A stretch of 64,000 bases of DNA from Morococcus cerebrosus (GTDB taxonomy: Bacteria > Pseudomonadota > Gammaproteobacteria > Burkholderiales > Neisseriaceae), in contig NZ_CP094242.1 of NCBI RefSeq assembly GCF_022749515.1, forward strand, positions 434,001-498,000, written 5' to 3'. A model generated the notes under the pieces. That model was not told the origin of the DNA, did no database searches, and saw only the letters and a list, made by a program, of their open reading frames with translations. Of the stretch, positions 1 through 10,164 are shown one piece after another; positions within the stretch are counted from its first letter, which is position 1, and each line of letters opens with the position of its first letter. The position numbers and the translations under genes are program-made.

Positions 1-280
1 CATCGCCGCCCAAACGGGCGATGCGGCTGCTGTATTCGCCTGATGGTACGGAAGGCGTACCTTTGAACATCATGTGTTCTAAGGCGTGGCTTAATCCGCT
101 TTTGCCCGGTTTCTCATCCACGCTGCCGACTTTGTACCAAATCTGGGAAACGGCGACAGGTGCGCGGCGGTCTTCTTTGACGATGATTTTCAGACCGTTG
201 GGCAGGGTTTGGGACAAGGTTTGTGCGAAGGTGGCGCAAGAGAGGAGGCAGGCAGATAAAAAAACATAACGGCTCAGCAT
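1..280 (-). CDS. M16 family zinc peptidase, N-terminal fragment
   Basis: Reverse-strand frame opening with ATG at 280 and running off the left edge; 93 residues are visible. It starts with a probable signal peptide (MLSRYVFLSACLLSCATFAQ), so the product should be exported to the periplasm. The inverted zinc motif HxxEH is present as HALEHMMFKGT near residue 66, typical of the insulinase/pitrilysin (M16) family. The rest of the protein lies outside the window, so the subfamily cannot be set. It is preceded by GGAG and lies downstream of gdhA on the same strand, separated from it by a DUS hairpin. Confidence 0.85.
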   Translation of the reverse strand, partial: MLSRYVFLSACLLSCATFAQTLSQTLPNGLKIIVKEDRRAPVAVSQIWYKVGSVDEKPGKSGLSHALEHMMFKGTPSVPSGEYSSRIARLGGD

Positions 281-347
281 AATGGCTCCTAATAAATATA
301 AATGGTAATGGACAGACTGTAACAAGAAATTTGCCCTCAGGCTATAA

Positions 348-393
348 AAAAGGTCGTCTGAAAACCCCGATTCAAGGTTTTCAGACGACCTTT
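348..393. terminator. DUS-hairpin terminator downstream of gdhA
   Basis: Two inverted copies of AGGTCGTCTGAAA separated by a short spacer form a long stem with a run of T on either strand. Paired inverted uptake sequences commonly act as rho-independent terminators in Neisseria. Here it follows gdhA on the minus strand. Confidence 0.8.
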
Positions 394-421
394 CCACATT
401 TTAAAGTCAGGAGAATCAGAC

Positions 422-1839
<1,418 letters not shown>

Positions 1840-2203
1840 GCAGTTTTGATGAAAATTGTTGACATTATTTTTTTGAGAATTTTATTATTTGGTATATATA
1901 GTCAATAAAATATAAAAATATTTTTGAAAATTCCATTATTTTAAAATAAATTGGTTATATATTCTAAGTAATTAAACTAGAAATTTGAAACGAGAGAGTG
2001 TAAAAAATTCGATTCAGCGCAAATTTTCATGTGAAAACGGTCAATATTGTCAACAATTTTACGAAAATTACCCTTGGAAAACAGGGTAAGAAGGAAAATA
2101 ACATATTGAAAGATGAACCTTGTTATTAAATAGATGTCTAGGTAAAGGATGTAGTCAGCTTTCTAAAGCTACCCCTTATAATTCAGTATGATATATTTCG
2201 CTC
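1840..2203. other. AT-rich noncoding spacer between gdhA and glmS
   Basis: No credible reading frame on either strand. The stretch is clearly AT-richer than its flanks and holds two short hairpins (TTACCCT/AGGGTAA at 2068-2089 and AGCTTT/AAAGCT near 2157-2170). It separates the divergent gdhA and glmS promoters. Confidence 0.6.
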
Positions 2204-2212
2204 TGATATAAT
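2204..2212 (+). promoter_or_regulatory. glmS extended -10 promoter
   Basis: TGATATAAT matches the extended -10 consensus TGnTATAAT. No good -35 is found at the usual distance. Start of transcription is expected near 2219, right at the base of the leader hairpin. Confidence 0.6.
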
Positions 2213-2216
2213 GTGC

Positions 2217-2253
2217 GGGCAAGGCGTACGGAAGCCGGCGTCTTGCCTTTTTT
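2217..2253 (+). terminator. Terminator-like hairpin in the glmS leader
   Basis: The arms GGCAAGgCG and CGtCTTGCC enclose a short loop and are followed directly by six T. This is a textbook intrinsic terminator shape, yet it lies between the glmS extended -10 and the start codon. It is not a DUS hairpin. Confidence 0.6.
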
Positions 2254-2278
2254 CAACTTTAGATACTAAGGAACTTAT

Positions 2279-4117
2279 ATGTGCGGTATCGTCGGCGCCA
2301 TCCGCGCCAATCACAATGTAGTCGATTTTCTGACCGACGGTCTCAAACGCCTTGAATATCGGGGCTACGACTCGTCGGGTATCGCCGTGAATACAGACGG
2401 CAAAATCAAGCGCGTGCGCCGTGTCGGCCGCGTGCAGCTGATGGAAGACGCCGCGCGCGAAAAAGGCGTGTTCGGACACATCGGCATCGGCCATACCCGC
2501 TGGGCAACCCACGGCGGCGTAACCGAACCCAACGCCCACCCCCACATCTCCGGCGGCATGATTGCCGTCGTCCACAACGGCATCATCGAAAACTTCGAAG
2601 CTGAACGCGAACGCCTCAAAGCCTTGGGTTACACCTTCGAATCGCAAACCGATACCGAAGTCATCGCCCACAGCGTCAATCACGAATACACCCAAAACGG
2701 CGGTAAACTGTTTGAAGCCGTCCGCGCAGCTACCGCCCGTTTCCACGGCGCGTATGCCATCGCCGTGATGGCGCAGGACAAACCCGAAGAAATGGTGGTC
2801 GCACGCATGGGCTGCCCGCTCTTGGTGGCATTGGGCGACCAAGAAACCTTCATCGCCTCCGACGTTTCCGCCGTCATCGCCTTTACCCGCCGCATTGCCT
2901 ATTTGGAAGACGGCGACATCGCCGTATTGAGCGCGAACGGCATCGAAAAACTCATCGACAAAACCGGTGCCGACACCCAACGCAAAGTCAAAGTATCCGA
3001 ATTGTCGCTCGCTTCGCTGGAGTTGGGCCCGTACAGCCACTTCATGCAAAAAGAAATCCACGAACAGCCGCGTGCCATCGCCGATACCGCCGAAGTCTTC
3101 CTTGACGGTGGCTTCGAACCTGAAAACTTCGGCGCGAACGCACGCGAAGTGTTCGACGACATCCGCAGCATCAAAATCCTTGCCTGCGGCACGTCCTACT
3201 ACGCCGCGCTGACCTCTAAATACTGGCTCGAATCCATCGCCAAAATCCCGACCGATGTCGAAATCGCCAGCGAATACCGCTACCGCGACGTGATTGCCGA
3301 TCCAAAACAATTGGTCATCACCATTTCCCAATCCGGCGAAACCTTGGACACGATGGAAGCCCTGAAATACGCGCAGTCTTTAGGACACAAACACAGCCTG
3401 TCCATCTGCAACGTCATGGAATCCGCCCTGCCGCGCGAAAGCGAATTGGTGCTGTACACCCGTGCCGGCGCAGAAATCGGCGTTGCCTCTACCAAAGCGT
3501 TCACCACGCAACTGGTTGTATTGTTCGGCTTGGCGGTAACGCTGGGCAAACAACGCGGCTTTGTTTCCGCCGAAAAAGCGCATGAATACGTCGAAGAACT
3601 GCGCCAACTGCCCGGCAGCATCCAACACGCCCTCAACCTTGAGCCGCAAATCGCCGCGTGGGCGCAAAAATTCGCCAAGAAAAACAGCGCACTGTTTTTA
3701 GGTCGAGGCATCCACTTCCCGATCGCTCTCGAAGGCGCGTTGAAGCTGAAAGAAATCACCTACATCCACGCCGAAGCCTATCCCGCAGGCGAATTGAAAC
3801 ATGGCCCGCTGGCATTGGTGGACGAAAACATGCCCGTCGTCGTCATCGCACCGAACGACGGCTTGCTGGACAAAGTCAAAGCCAATATGCAGGAAGTCGG
3901 CGCACGCGGCGGCGAACTCTTCGTCTTTGCCGATTTGGACAGCAATTTCAACGCCACCGACGGCGTGCACGTCATCCGCGCCCCGCGACACGTCGGCGTA
4001 CTCTCGCCGATCGTGCATACCATCCCCGTGCAGCTCCTGTCCTACCACGCCGCCCTCGCACGCGGCACGGACGTGGACAAACCGCGCAATCTGGCGAAAT
4101 CGGTTACGGTTGAATAA
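2279..4117 (+). CDS. glmS: Glutamine-fructose-6-phosphate aminotransferase
   Basis: 612 residues, full length. It makes glucosamine-6-phosphate from fructose-6-phosphate and glutamine, the first step towards UDP-GlcNAc for peptidoglycan and LOS. The N-terminus MCGIVGAIR supplies the Cys2 nucleophile of the class II glutaminase domain (about 1-220), with RWATHG further on. Two SIS isomerase domains follow (about 290-425 and 460-600; SQSGETLDT and the C-terminal [11 protein letters not shown], which ends the family). Start ATG at 2279 has AAGGAAC upstream. Monocistronic, closed by a DUS hairpin. Confidence 0.98.
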   Translation: MCGIVGAIRANHNVVDFLTDGLKRLEYRGYDSSGIAVNTDGKIKRVRRVGRVQLMEDAAREKGVFGHIGIGHTRWATHGGVTEPNAHPHISGGMIAVVHNGIIENFEAERERLKALGYTFESQTDTEVIAHSVNHEYTQNGGKLFEAVRAATARFHGAYAIAVMAQDKPEEMVVARMGCPLLVALGDQETFIASDVSAVIAFTRRIAYLEDGDIAVLSANGIEKLIDKTGADTQRKVKVSELSLASLELGPYSHFMQKEIHEQPRAIADTAEVFLDGGFEPENFGANAREVFDDIRSIKILACGTSYYAALTSKYWLESIAKIPTDVEIASEYRYRDVIADPKQLVITISQSGETLDTMEALKYAQSLGHKHSLSICNVMESALPRESELVLYTRAGAEIGVASTKAFTTQLVVLFGLAVTLGKQRGFVSAEKAHEYVEELRQLPGSIQHALNLEPQIAAWAQKFAKKNSALFLGRGIHFPIALEGALKLKEITYIHAEAYPAGELKHGPLALVDENMPVVVIAPNDGLLDKVKANMQEVGARGGELFVFADLDSNFNATDGVHVIRAPRHVGVLSPIVHTIPVQLLSYHAALARGTDVDKPRNLAKSVTVE

Positions 4118-4134
4118 AGCTTGATTTGAATGGT

Positions 4135-4182
4135 AAAAGGTCGTCTGAAAACTAGGAAACCAGGTTTTCAGACGACCTTTTT
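4135..4182. terminator. DUS-hairpin terminator after glmS
   Basis: Inverted pair of AGGTCGTCTGAAA with flanking A and T runs, between the convergent glmS and katA. It can serve both strands. Confidence 0.8.
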
Positions 4183-4308
4183 AATCAATCCCAAAAGGAT
4201 GCTTAACAATACTTCCTTATTTGCGTATCACGCCTAAGTCAGCGGTTTGCGGTATCGGATTGCGTGGGATAACAACGCTTCAATCTCTATCCACATAGCT
4301 CCTCCCAT

Positions 4309-5823
4309 TTACAGCAAACCGGGCTGACCCAGTGCGGGGTCGGTCGCGCGGGCGGCTTTCGCATCTTCAACGGTCAGCCCCAAGGCTTTCGCCACGCCTT
4401 CGCCGTAGGCGGGGTCGCAACGGTGGCAGTTGCGGATGTGGCGGTATTTGATGAAGTCGGGGGCGTCGCCCATGGCGGCGGCGGTGTTGTCGAACAAAGC
4501 CTGTTTCTGCGCGTCGTTCATCAGGTTAAACAAGGCGCGCGGTTGGCTGAAATAGTCGTCATCGTCTTGACGGTAGTCCCAGTGCGCCGCGTCGCCGCTG
4601 ATTTTCAAAGGCGGTTCGGCGAAGTCGGGCTGTTGCTGCCATTGGCCGAAGCTGTTGGGTTCGTAGTGCGGCAGGCTGCCGTAGTTGCCGTCGGCGCGGC
4701 CTTGTCCGTCGCGCTGGTTGCTGTGGACGGGACAACGCGGGCGGTTGACGGGGATTTGGCGGAAGTTTACGCCCAGGCGGTAACGTTGCGCGTCGGCGTA
4801 ATTGAACAAACGGGCTTGCAGCATTTTGTCGGGGCTGGCGCCGATACCGGGAACAAGGTTGCTCGGTGCGAAGGCGGATTGTTCCACATCGGCGAAGAAG
4901 TTTTCGGGATTGCGGTTCAACTCAAATTCGCCCACTTCAATCAGCGGATAGTCTTTTTTCGGCCAAACTTTGGTCAAGTCAAACGGATGATAAGGCACTT
5001 TTTCCGCATCGGCTTCAGGCATGACTTGGATGTACATCGTCCATTTCGGAAACTCGCCGCGTTCGATGGCTTCGTACAAGTCGCGTTGGTGGCTTTCGCG
5101 GTCGTCTCCGATGATTTTCGCAGCTTCTTTGTCGGTCAGGTTTTTAATGCCTTGCTGGGTGCGGAAATGGAATTTCACCCAAAAACGCTCGCCCGCTTCG
5201 TTCCAGAAGCTGTAAGTATGCGAACCGAAGCCGTGCATATGGCGGTAACTGGCGGGAATGCCGCGGTCGCTCATGACGATGGTGACTTGGTGCAGGGCTT
5301 CGGGCAGCAGCGTCCAGAAGTCCCAGTTGTTCGTAGCGGAGCGCATATTGGTGCGCGGGTCGCGTTTGACGGCTTTGTTCAGGTCGGGGAATTTGCGCGG
5401 ATCGCGCAGGAAGAATACGGGCGTGTTGTTGCCGACCATATCCCAGTTGCCTTCTTCGGTATAGAACTTCAACGCAAAGCCGCGGATGTCGCGTTCCGCA
5501 TCGGCTGCGCCGCGCTCGCCTGCCACGGTGGTGAAACGGGCGAACATCTCAGTTTGCTTGCCGACTTCGCTGAAGATTTTGGCGCGGGTGTATTTTGTGA
5601 TGTCGTGTGTTACGGTAAACGTACCGAACGCGCCCGAACCTTTGGCGTGCATACGGCGTTCGGGGATGACTTCGCGCACGAAGTCGGCGAGTTTTTCATT
5701 CAGCCACAAATCCTGCGCCAGCAACGGGCCGCGCGGACCAGCCGTCAGGCTGTTTTGATTGTCGGCAACGGGCGCGCCGTTGTTCATGGTCAGGTGGGTT
5801 ACGGGGCATTTAGAGACAGTCAT
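4309..5823 (-). CDS. katA: Catalase (heme, monofunctional)
   Basis: 504 residues, the length of small-subunit clade 3 catalases. It breaks down hydrogen peroxide in the cytoplasm. The distal histidine is in [14 protein letters not shown] (His59), the distal asparagine region in VGNNTPVFF, and the proximal heme tyrosine in [14 protein letters not shown] near residue 342. The NADPH-type clade 3 ending is recognisable. ATG at 5823 is preceded by AAAGGAAA. A 23-codon frame with a strong RBS lies 30 nt upstream in the presumed leader. Confidence 0.97.
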   Translation of the reverse strand: MTVSKCPVTHLTMNNGAPVADNQNSLTAGPRGPLLAQDLWLNEKLADFVREVIPERRMHAKGSGAFGTFTVTHDITKYTRAKIFSEVGKQTEMFARFTTVAGERGAADAERDIRGFALKFYTEEGNWDMVGNNTPVFFLRDPRKFPDLNKAVKRDPRTNMRSATNNWDFWTLLPEALHQVTIVMSDRGIPASYRHMHGFGSHTYSFWNEAGERFWVKFHFRTQQGIKNLTDKEAAKIIGDDRESHQRDLYEAIERGEFPKWTMYIQVMPEADAEKVPYHPFDLTKVWPKKDYPLIEVGEFELNRNPENFFADVEQSAFAPSNLVPGIGASPDKMLQARLFNYADAQRYRLGVNFRQIPVNRPRCPVHSNQRDGQGRADGNYGSLPHYEPNSFGQWQQQPDFAEPPLKISGDAAHWDYRQDDDDYFSQPRALFNLMNDAQKQALFDNTAAAMGDAPDFIKYRHIRNCHRCDPAYGEGVAKALGLTVEDAKAARATDPALGQPGLL

Positions 5824-5853
5824 AATAATTTCCTTTGTGAAATGGTCAGTGGT

Positions 5854-5925
5854 TTATAAAACGATTTGCCGAAAAGCATATTCGTAGCCGGTTTCTTGGC
5901 ATTCATAAATTTCTTGTATCGACAT
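5854..5925 (-). CDS. Small ORF (23 aa) in the katA leader
   Basis: ATG at 5925 is preceded by AAAAGGAAAAATAA, a strong ribosome binding site. The frame encodes MSIQEIYECQETGYEYAFRQ plus three residues, then TAA at 5854, 30 nt before the katA start. It has no signal or membrane segment. It could be a leader peptide affecting katA translation, a free-standing small protein, or chance; only its position and RBS support it. Confidence 0.4.
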   Translation of the reverse strand: MSIQEIYECQETGYEYAFRQIVL

Positions 5926-5957
5926 TTATTTTTCCTTTTGTTTAAGCTATGAAAAGG

Positions 5958-5986
5958 ACTATACAGAAAGATTTTGACTATTGGAA
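5958..5986 (-). promoter_or_regulatory. Probable katA promoter
   Basis: Minus strand: -35 TTCCAA (5986-5981), 17-bp spacer, -10 TATAGT (5963-5958). Several ATAG tetranucleotides lie around it, as in OxyR sites, but their spacing does not fit the full OxyR motif, so no operator is called. Confidence 0.45.
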
Positions 5987-6069
5987 CTATGACTTCAATT
6001 TAATATTGTTATTATTAATTGGGATTTGATTTTTGTTAGATTTTTATTATTGATTAATGCATGAAATAG

Positions 6070-6107
6070 AAAAAGGTCGTCTGAAACTGTTTTCAGACGA
6101 CCTTTTT
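6070..6107. terminator. DUS-hairpin terminator after the siderophore operon
   Basis: Inverted AGGTCGTCTGAAA pair with a tiny loop and T5 tail, 16 bp beyond the permease stop codon on the minus strand. Confidence 0.8.
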
Positions 6108-6122
6108 GTATCTTCGTTCCCA

Positions 6123-8090
6123 TTAAAGCTTGCGCATCATCATCATGAAATATGCGCCGCCTATGAGCGTGGCCATCATTCCGGCAGGGACTTCGTAAGG
6201 GAACATTACCTGCCTGCCCAGCCAGTCGGCCGTCATCATAACCGATGCGCCGATGAGTGCGGCGGCGGCAAGTTGCTGTTTGGGCAGGCGTGCGCCGAGC
6301 ATACGGGCCAGATGCGGCGCAAGCAGTCCGACGAAGCTCAAGGGGCCGATAAGCAGGGTGGATAAGGCGGTTAACGCTGCGCTTGAGACGATCAGCACCA
6401 GCCGTGCGAGGGGGACGTTGATGCCGACGGAGCGGGCGATTGTCGCGTTCAGGCTGAGCAGTCCGAGCCAGCGTTGCAGCGGGAGGATGAGGAGGAGCGA
6501 GGCGACGGCGAGGAGGCCGACGGTAAGGGCGGATTCGGGCGTTGCCTGATAGGTCGAACCTGACATCCACAATAAAAGCAGTTGTACGCGGAAATCGCCG
6601 CTTGCCGTCCAAATGCGGATGGCGGCATCGGCGAGTGCGGCCAGCGCCATGCCGGTAAGCAGGATTTTTTCGGGAGCCAGCCCGTTTTTGCGGTTGAACA
6701 GCATCAACAGTCCCAAGGATGCCAGTGCGGAAATCACTCCGACCAGCCAAAACCAGCCGCTGCCCGAAGTGATGCCGAACAGCATGACGCAGGCCATCGC
6801 GCCGAATGCCGTGCCGGAACTGATGCCCAAAAGCTCGGGGCCTGCCATCGGATTTTGCGTCAGCCTTTGCAGCATCACGCCGGTCAGCGCGAGCATGGTG
6901 CCAGTGGCGGCGGCAAGCATCACGCGCGGATAGCGGAATACGAAATATTCGGGGTCTATGGTCAGGCGCAGGGTTTCATCGTAGCGTCCGACGGTCAGGG
7001 CCAATACCGCTGCGGCAATGGCAATCAGCGGCAGCAGGCGCAACAGGCGCGAGGTATGCAGCGCGGCAGGCGCGGTGTCGGAGGCCGTCTGAAAAGAAGG
7101 ACGGGACGGGGTTTTCATCATCAGCCACAGCAGAAGCGGCGCGCCGATGAGTGCCGTTACTGCACCGGCAGGCAGGTCTATGCCGCGATAGTGCTTCAGC
7201 AGCATCAGGCTGTTGTCAGTCAGCATCAAAAGCAGTGCGCCGATGATGAAGGAACAGATCAGGCGCATGGGCAGTGTGCGCACGCCCGTCTGCCGTACCA
7301 GCGTGGCCGCCGCCAGTCCGGCAAAGCCCATCATGCCGACGAAGCCGACCACGCTTGCGCCCAAAAAGGCCGCCGCTGCCAACGAGAGCAGGCGGATTTT
7401 TTTGACAGGGACGCCCACCGATTCCGCCTGCGTGTCACCCAGGCTCATGATGGTCAGCGGTTTGATCAGAAAGGCTGTAAACAGGGCGGTTGCGGCGACG
7501 CGCCACAAAAGTCCCAGCGTGTCGCGCCAACTGTCCTGCACCAGCGAGCCGCTGCCCCACTGCATCACGCCGCGCGTCTCTTCGCTGAAAAACAGCATCA
7601 CAATGCCCGTCAGCGAGCCGAGATAGAGGCTGACCACCAGGCCTGCCAGCACGACGGTAAGCGGTTGCAGGCCGCGCCGGGACGACAGCCACAAGACTGC
7701 GCCCAAGGCCGCCGCCGCACCGGCAAAAGCCACGGCGGACGTGCCGTAGGAGAGGAAGGAGGGGGCGAATACGGTTGCCGCCACCAGTGCCGTCTGTGCG
7801 CCGCTGCTGACTGCCAGCGTGCCGTCAGAGGCGAGCGGATTGCGCATCAGCTGCTGCATCAGCATGGTTGCCGCCGCCGTACTGCCGCCGGCGAGCAGCG
7901 CCATCGCCATACGCGGCAGGGTATTGTTCTGCACCATCAGTGCGTCCAGGGGCAGGGTGTCGGGGCGGTCGAAAATCCGCAGCCACGGCAGCGTCCATTC
8001 CAGCTTCAAGATCCACCATGCCGTCAGCGCACACAAAAGAAGCAGCAGGACGGCAAGCGGGGGCAGGGGTCGTCTGAACATATTTACCAT
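6123..8090 (-). CDS. Siderophore ABC transporter, fused double permease (FhuB-type)
   Basis: 655 residues, twice the length of a normal FecCD permease, so two homologous halves are fused as in FhuB. Each half is strongly hydrophobic with about 10 membrane spans and carries the conserved NPLA or NPMAGPELLG loop (around residues 85 and 415) and a second EAA-like loop (GFAGLAAATLVRQ; FVGLLAPHLARML). It would move ferric siderophore across the inner membrane with the ATPase at 9184-9948. It overlaps the binding-protein gene by 7 bp, so translation is probably coupled. An AGGCCGTCTGAAA uptake-sequence variant lies inside the gene near 7082. Confidence 0.93.
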   Translation of the reverse strand: MVNMFRRPLPPLAVLLLLLCALTAWWILKLEWTLPWLRIFDRPDTLPLDALMVQNNTLPRMAMALLAGGSTAAATMLMQQLMRNPLASDGTLAVSSGAQTALVAATVFAPSFLSYGTSAVAFAGAAAALGAVLWLSSRRGLQPLTVVLAGLVVSLYLGSLTGIVMLFFSEETRGVMQWGSGSLVQDSWRDTLGLLWRVAATALFTAFLIKPLTIMSLGDTQAESVGVPVKKIRLLSLAAAAFLGASVVGFVGMMGFAGLAAATLVRQTGVRTLPMRLICSFIIGALLLMLTDNSLMLLKHYRGIDLPAGAVTALIGAPLLLWLMMKTPSRPSFQTASDTAPAALHTSRLLRLLPLIAIAAAVLALTVGRYDETLRLTIDPEYFVFRYPRVMLAAATGTMLALTGVMLQRLTQNPMAGPELLGISSGTAFGAMACVMLFGITSGSGWFWLVGVISALASLGLLMLFNRKNGLAPEKILLTGMALAALADAAIRIWTASGDFRVQLLLLWMSGSTYQATPESALTVGLLAVASLLLILPLQRWLGLLSLNATIARSVGINVPLARLVLIVSSAALTALSTLLIGPLSFVGLLAPHLARMLGARLPKQQLAAAALIGASVMMTADWLGRQVMFPYEVPAGMMATLIGGAYFMMMMRKL

Positions 8091-8995
8091 GCGGCCTCCT
8101 TGTTTGCGGATGCCGTTTCAGACGGCATCGAACGCATCAGTTGCAAAGTGAAGTGTTGCATGGAGGGTAGTGCGCCGTAGCTCCACGACGGTTCGAAAAT
8201 ACGGCGGTTTTCCGGCCTGCTGAACGGCAGTCTTTTCCAAAGCGTGCTTTTTTCCAATACCGGCCGCGTATTTTGCGGATGCGGTTTGACGATAATCAGC
8301 ACCGTATCCGGCGGCAGCTTGGCCAAGTCCACCAGCGTGATGTTTTCAAACCCCCATTCGTTGCTCTTGCCCGTCCATGCATTTTTCAGCCCCAGCTTGT
8401 CGAAAACGACCTGAAAGAGCGAAGTTTTGCTGTAAATCCGCAAATGCCGGCCGTCGGCAAACTGGACGGCCGCAAAGGGGCGGTTGCGGTAAGGGGCGAG
8501 TACGGGACGGGCGCGGGCGAACAGGTTTTCCGTGTCGCGTATCAGCTTTTCGGCAGCCGGCGTATCGCCGATAAGCCTGCCCAGTTTGCGCGTCGTATCC
8601 AGCGTGTGCGCGTATTCGATGCCTTTTGGGGTACCGAAATCCAGCTCGTGTACCGGCGCGATTTTTTCAAATTGCGGCTTGGCGGCGGCATACCATGAAG
8701 ATTGTACGAAGAAATCGGGTTTGATCTGATAGAGCCTCTCCAGGTTCGGCTGGAAGCGCAAACCTGCCTCTTTCACCGAGGCAGGCAGCGGCGGATAGTT
8801 TACCCAGGTATCGTAAACCCTTCTGTCGGCGACACCGACGGGCGGATGCCCCATCGCCGTCAGCGTTTCGGTTATCGTCCAGTCCGAAGTCGCCACACGC
8901 GGTGCGGCATGGGAAAAAACGGCAAACAGCGCGGCGGCGGTGAGAAACAGCCGTGCGGCAAAGTGGGGGAGGTCGTCTGAAAAGCGGTGGGACAT
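8084..8995 (-). CDS. Periplasmic iron-siderophore binding protein (FhuD-like)
   Basis: 303 residues. It has a signal peptide (hydrophobic core about 13-30, ending near SHA) and then a PeriBP fold typical of FecB/FhuD proteins: RVATSDWTITETLTAMG at the start of the mature part and the KPDFFVQSSWY segment. It should collect ferric siderophore in the periplasm and pass it to the permease. The first residues MSHRFSDDLP are encoded by a DUS; the ATG lies 12 bp from it, so the real start could differ slightly. An ATGCCGTCTGAAA copy sits near the 3' end (around 8120). Confidence 0.88.
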   Translation of the reverse strand: MSHRFSDDLPHFAARLFLTAAALFAVFSHAAPRVATSDWTITETLTAMGHPPVGVADRRVYDTWVNYPPLPASVKEAGLRFQPNLERLYQIKPDFFVQSSWYAAAKPQFEKIAPVHELDFGTPKGIEYAHTLDTTRKLGRLIGDTPAAEKLIRDTENLFARARPVLAPYRNRPFAAVQFADGRHLRIYSKTSLFQVVFDKLGLKNAWTGKSNEWGFENITLVDLAKLPPDTVLIIVKPHPQNTRPVLEKSTLWKRLPFSRPENRRIFEPSWSYGALPSMQHFTLQLMRSMPSETASANKEAAW

Positions 8996-9047
8996 TTGTT
9001 CGGCAGTCTTTCGGGGGTTGGGGTCAAGGTCGTCTGAAAAATGTGGG

Positions 9048-9135
9048 TCGGATTCTCGAATCCGATATTTTCAAATTGGCGGTGCCGTTCAAAGCAACCG
9101 AAATATCTGTGTTTTGTCGGATACGGGTATCCGAC
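9048..9135. repeat. Two palindromic repeats of the TCGGAT/ATCCGA family
   Basis: TCGGATTCTCGAATCCGA at 9048-9065 and GTCGGATACGGGTATCCGAC at 9116-9135, with a DUS on either side, lie in the gap between the ATPase and binding-protein genes. The same palindrome recurs at 16809-16830 and several times at 61.5-62.0 kb. Confidence 0.7.
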
Positions 9136-9183
9136 CTGCACATTCCGGCTTTTCAGACGACGTGTTCTTCTTGGAAGAATTTT

Positions 9184-9948
9184 TCAAGGCAATGCCACGG
9201 GGCGGCCGTTTTCGGGGTGGGCGATGATGTTCATCTCGACGCTGTAAATGTCTTTCAACACTTGCGCCGTCATGATTTCGGACGGCCTGCCCGTTTTCAG
9301 CAGCCGCCCTTGTTTGAGCGCGACCAGTTCATCGCAATACTGCGCCGCCAGATTAATGTCGTGGATGACGATGATGACGCCCAAACCCAAATCGCGAGAC
9401 AGCTTGCGCACCAGTGCCATCACGTCGATTTGGTGGGCGATGTCCAAAGCGGCAAGCGGTTCGTCCAGCAGCAAAAAGCGGCTTTGCTGCGCCAGGCACA
9501 TCGCCAGCCAGACGCGCGAACGTTCGCCGCCCGAAAGCGTATCGACGATTTGATCGGCAAATTTTTCCGTATGCGTCAGCCGCAACGCCTGTTCCACCGC
9601 CTGTCTGTCCGCATCGTTCGTGCGCCCTAAAAGCCCGCTCCAGGCATAACGCCCCATCATAACCAGCTCGCGCGCGGTCAACGCGGTGGCGGCGGGCAGG
9701 TGCTGCGGAAGATAGGCGACTTCTTTGGCGTATGCGCGGGCGGAATAGGCGCGTATTTCTTTGTCGTTCAGCAATATCCTGCCGCCTGCGGGTTCATGCT
9801 GGCGGGTGAGCAGTTTCAACAGCGTGGATTTGCCCGAGCCGTTATGGCCGATGAGGCCGTACACGCGGTTAGGGGAAAAGTTGACGCTGATGTCGTGCAG
9901 CAGCGAGCGGCCGGGTATGGCGAAGGTGGCGTTTTGGATTTGGAACAC
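9184..9948 (-). CDS. Siderophore ABC transporter ATP-binding protein (FhuC-like)
   Basis: 254 residues. Walker A GHNGSGKST, Q-loop, signature LSGGERSRVWLA, Walker B LLLDEPLAALD and the switch histidine in VIHDINLA are all present and in order. It powers the fused permease. The sequence is closest in style to FepC/FhuC iron-chelate ATPases. It lies downstream of the receptor and upstream of the binding protein on the same strand; about 190 bp containing palindromes and DUS separate it from the latter, so the operon may be internally attenuated. Confidence 0.95.
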   Translation of the reverse strand: MFQIQNATFAIPGRSLLHDISVNFSPNRVYGLIGHNGSGKSTLLKLLTRQHEPAGGRILLNDKEIRAYSARAYAKEVAYLPQHLPAATALTARELVMMGRYAWSGLLGRTNDADRQAVEQALRLTHTEKFADQIVDTLSGGERSRVWLAMCLAQQSRFLLLDEPLAALDIAHQIDVMALVRKLSRDLGLGVIIVIHDINLAAQYCDELVALKQGRLLKTGRPSEIMTAQVLKDIYSVEMNIIAHPENGRPVALP

Positions 9949-10100
9949 GTTTCAGACGACCTTTTGGTGGGTTTGACGTTATGTCGGAGAAAGCGGCGGC
10001 GCGGCAAAACCCATTGCCCGTTGTCGATGCCGATGCCGCAAAGGCGGAGTTTTACGGCGGTTGTCCGAAAGCGTAGGGCAAAGTCGGACGCATCAGGCTC

Positions 10101-10133
10101 CAAGGTCGTCTGAAAACGTTTCAGACGACCTTT
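10101..10133. terminator. DUS hairpin after the TonB receptor
   Basis: Two inverted DUS copies meeting almost head to head, 32 bp beyond the receptor stop. It could reduce read-through into the ABC genes and so set receptor/transporter stoichiometry. Confidence 0.65.
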
Positions 10134-10164
10134 GGACCGTTGGAGGCCGTTTGCCGCCCGTCCC

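Noticed and set aside
1859..1900. Forward promoter TTGACA with TATATA
   Set aside because: Spacing between the boxes is 28 bp, too long; at 17 bp only a weak TTATTA is found, and no gene starts downstream within reach.
2183..3331. 382-residue minus-strand frame within glmS
   Set aside because: glmS is complete on the other strand; the frame has no recognisable domain.
4423..5859. 478-residue plus-strand frame opposite katA
   Set aside because: Mirror frame of a clear catalase gene; no motifs or ribosome binding site.
5941..5995. OxyR site at the katA promoter
   Set aside because: Several ATAG tetranucleotides occur, but none has the 11-bp periodic spacing of an OxyR operator.
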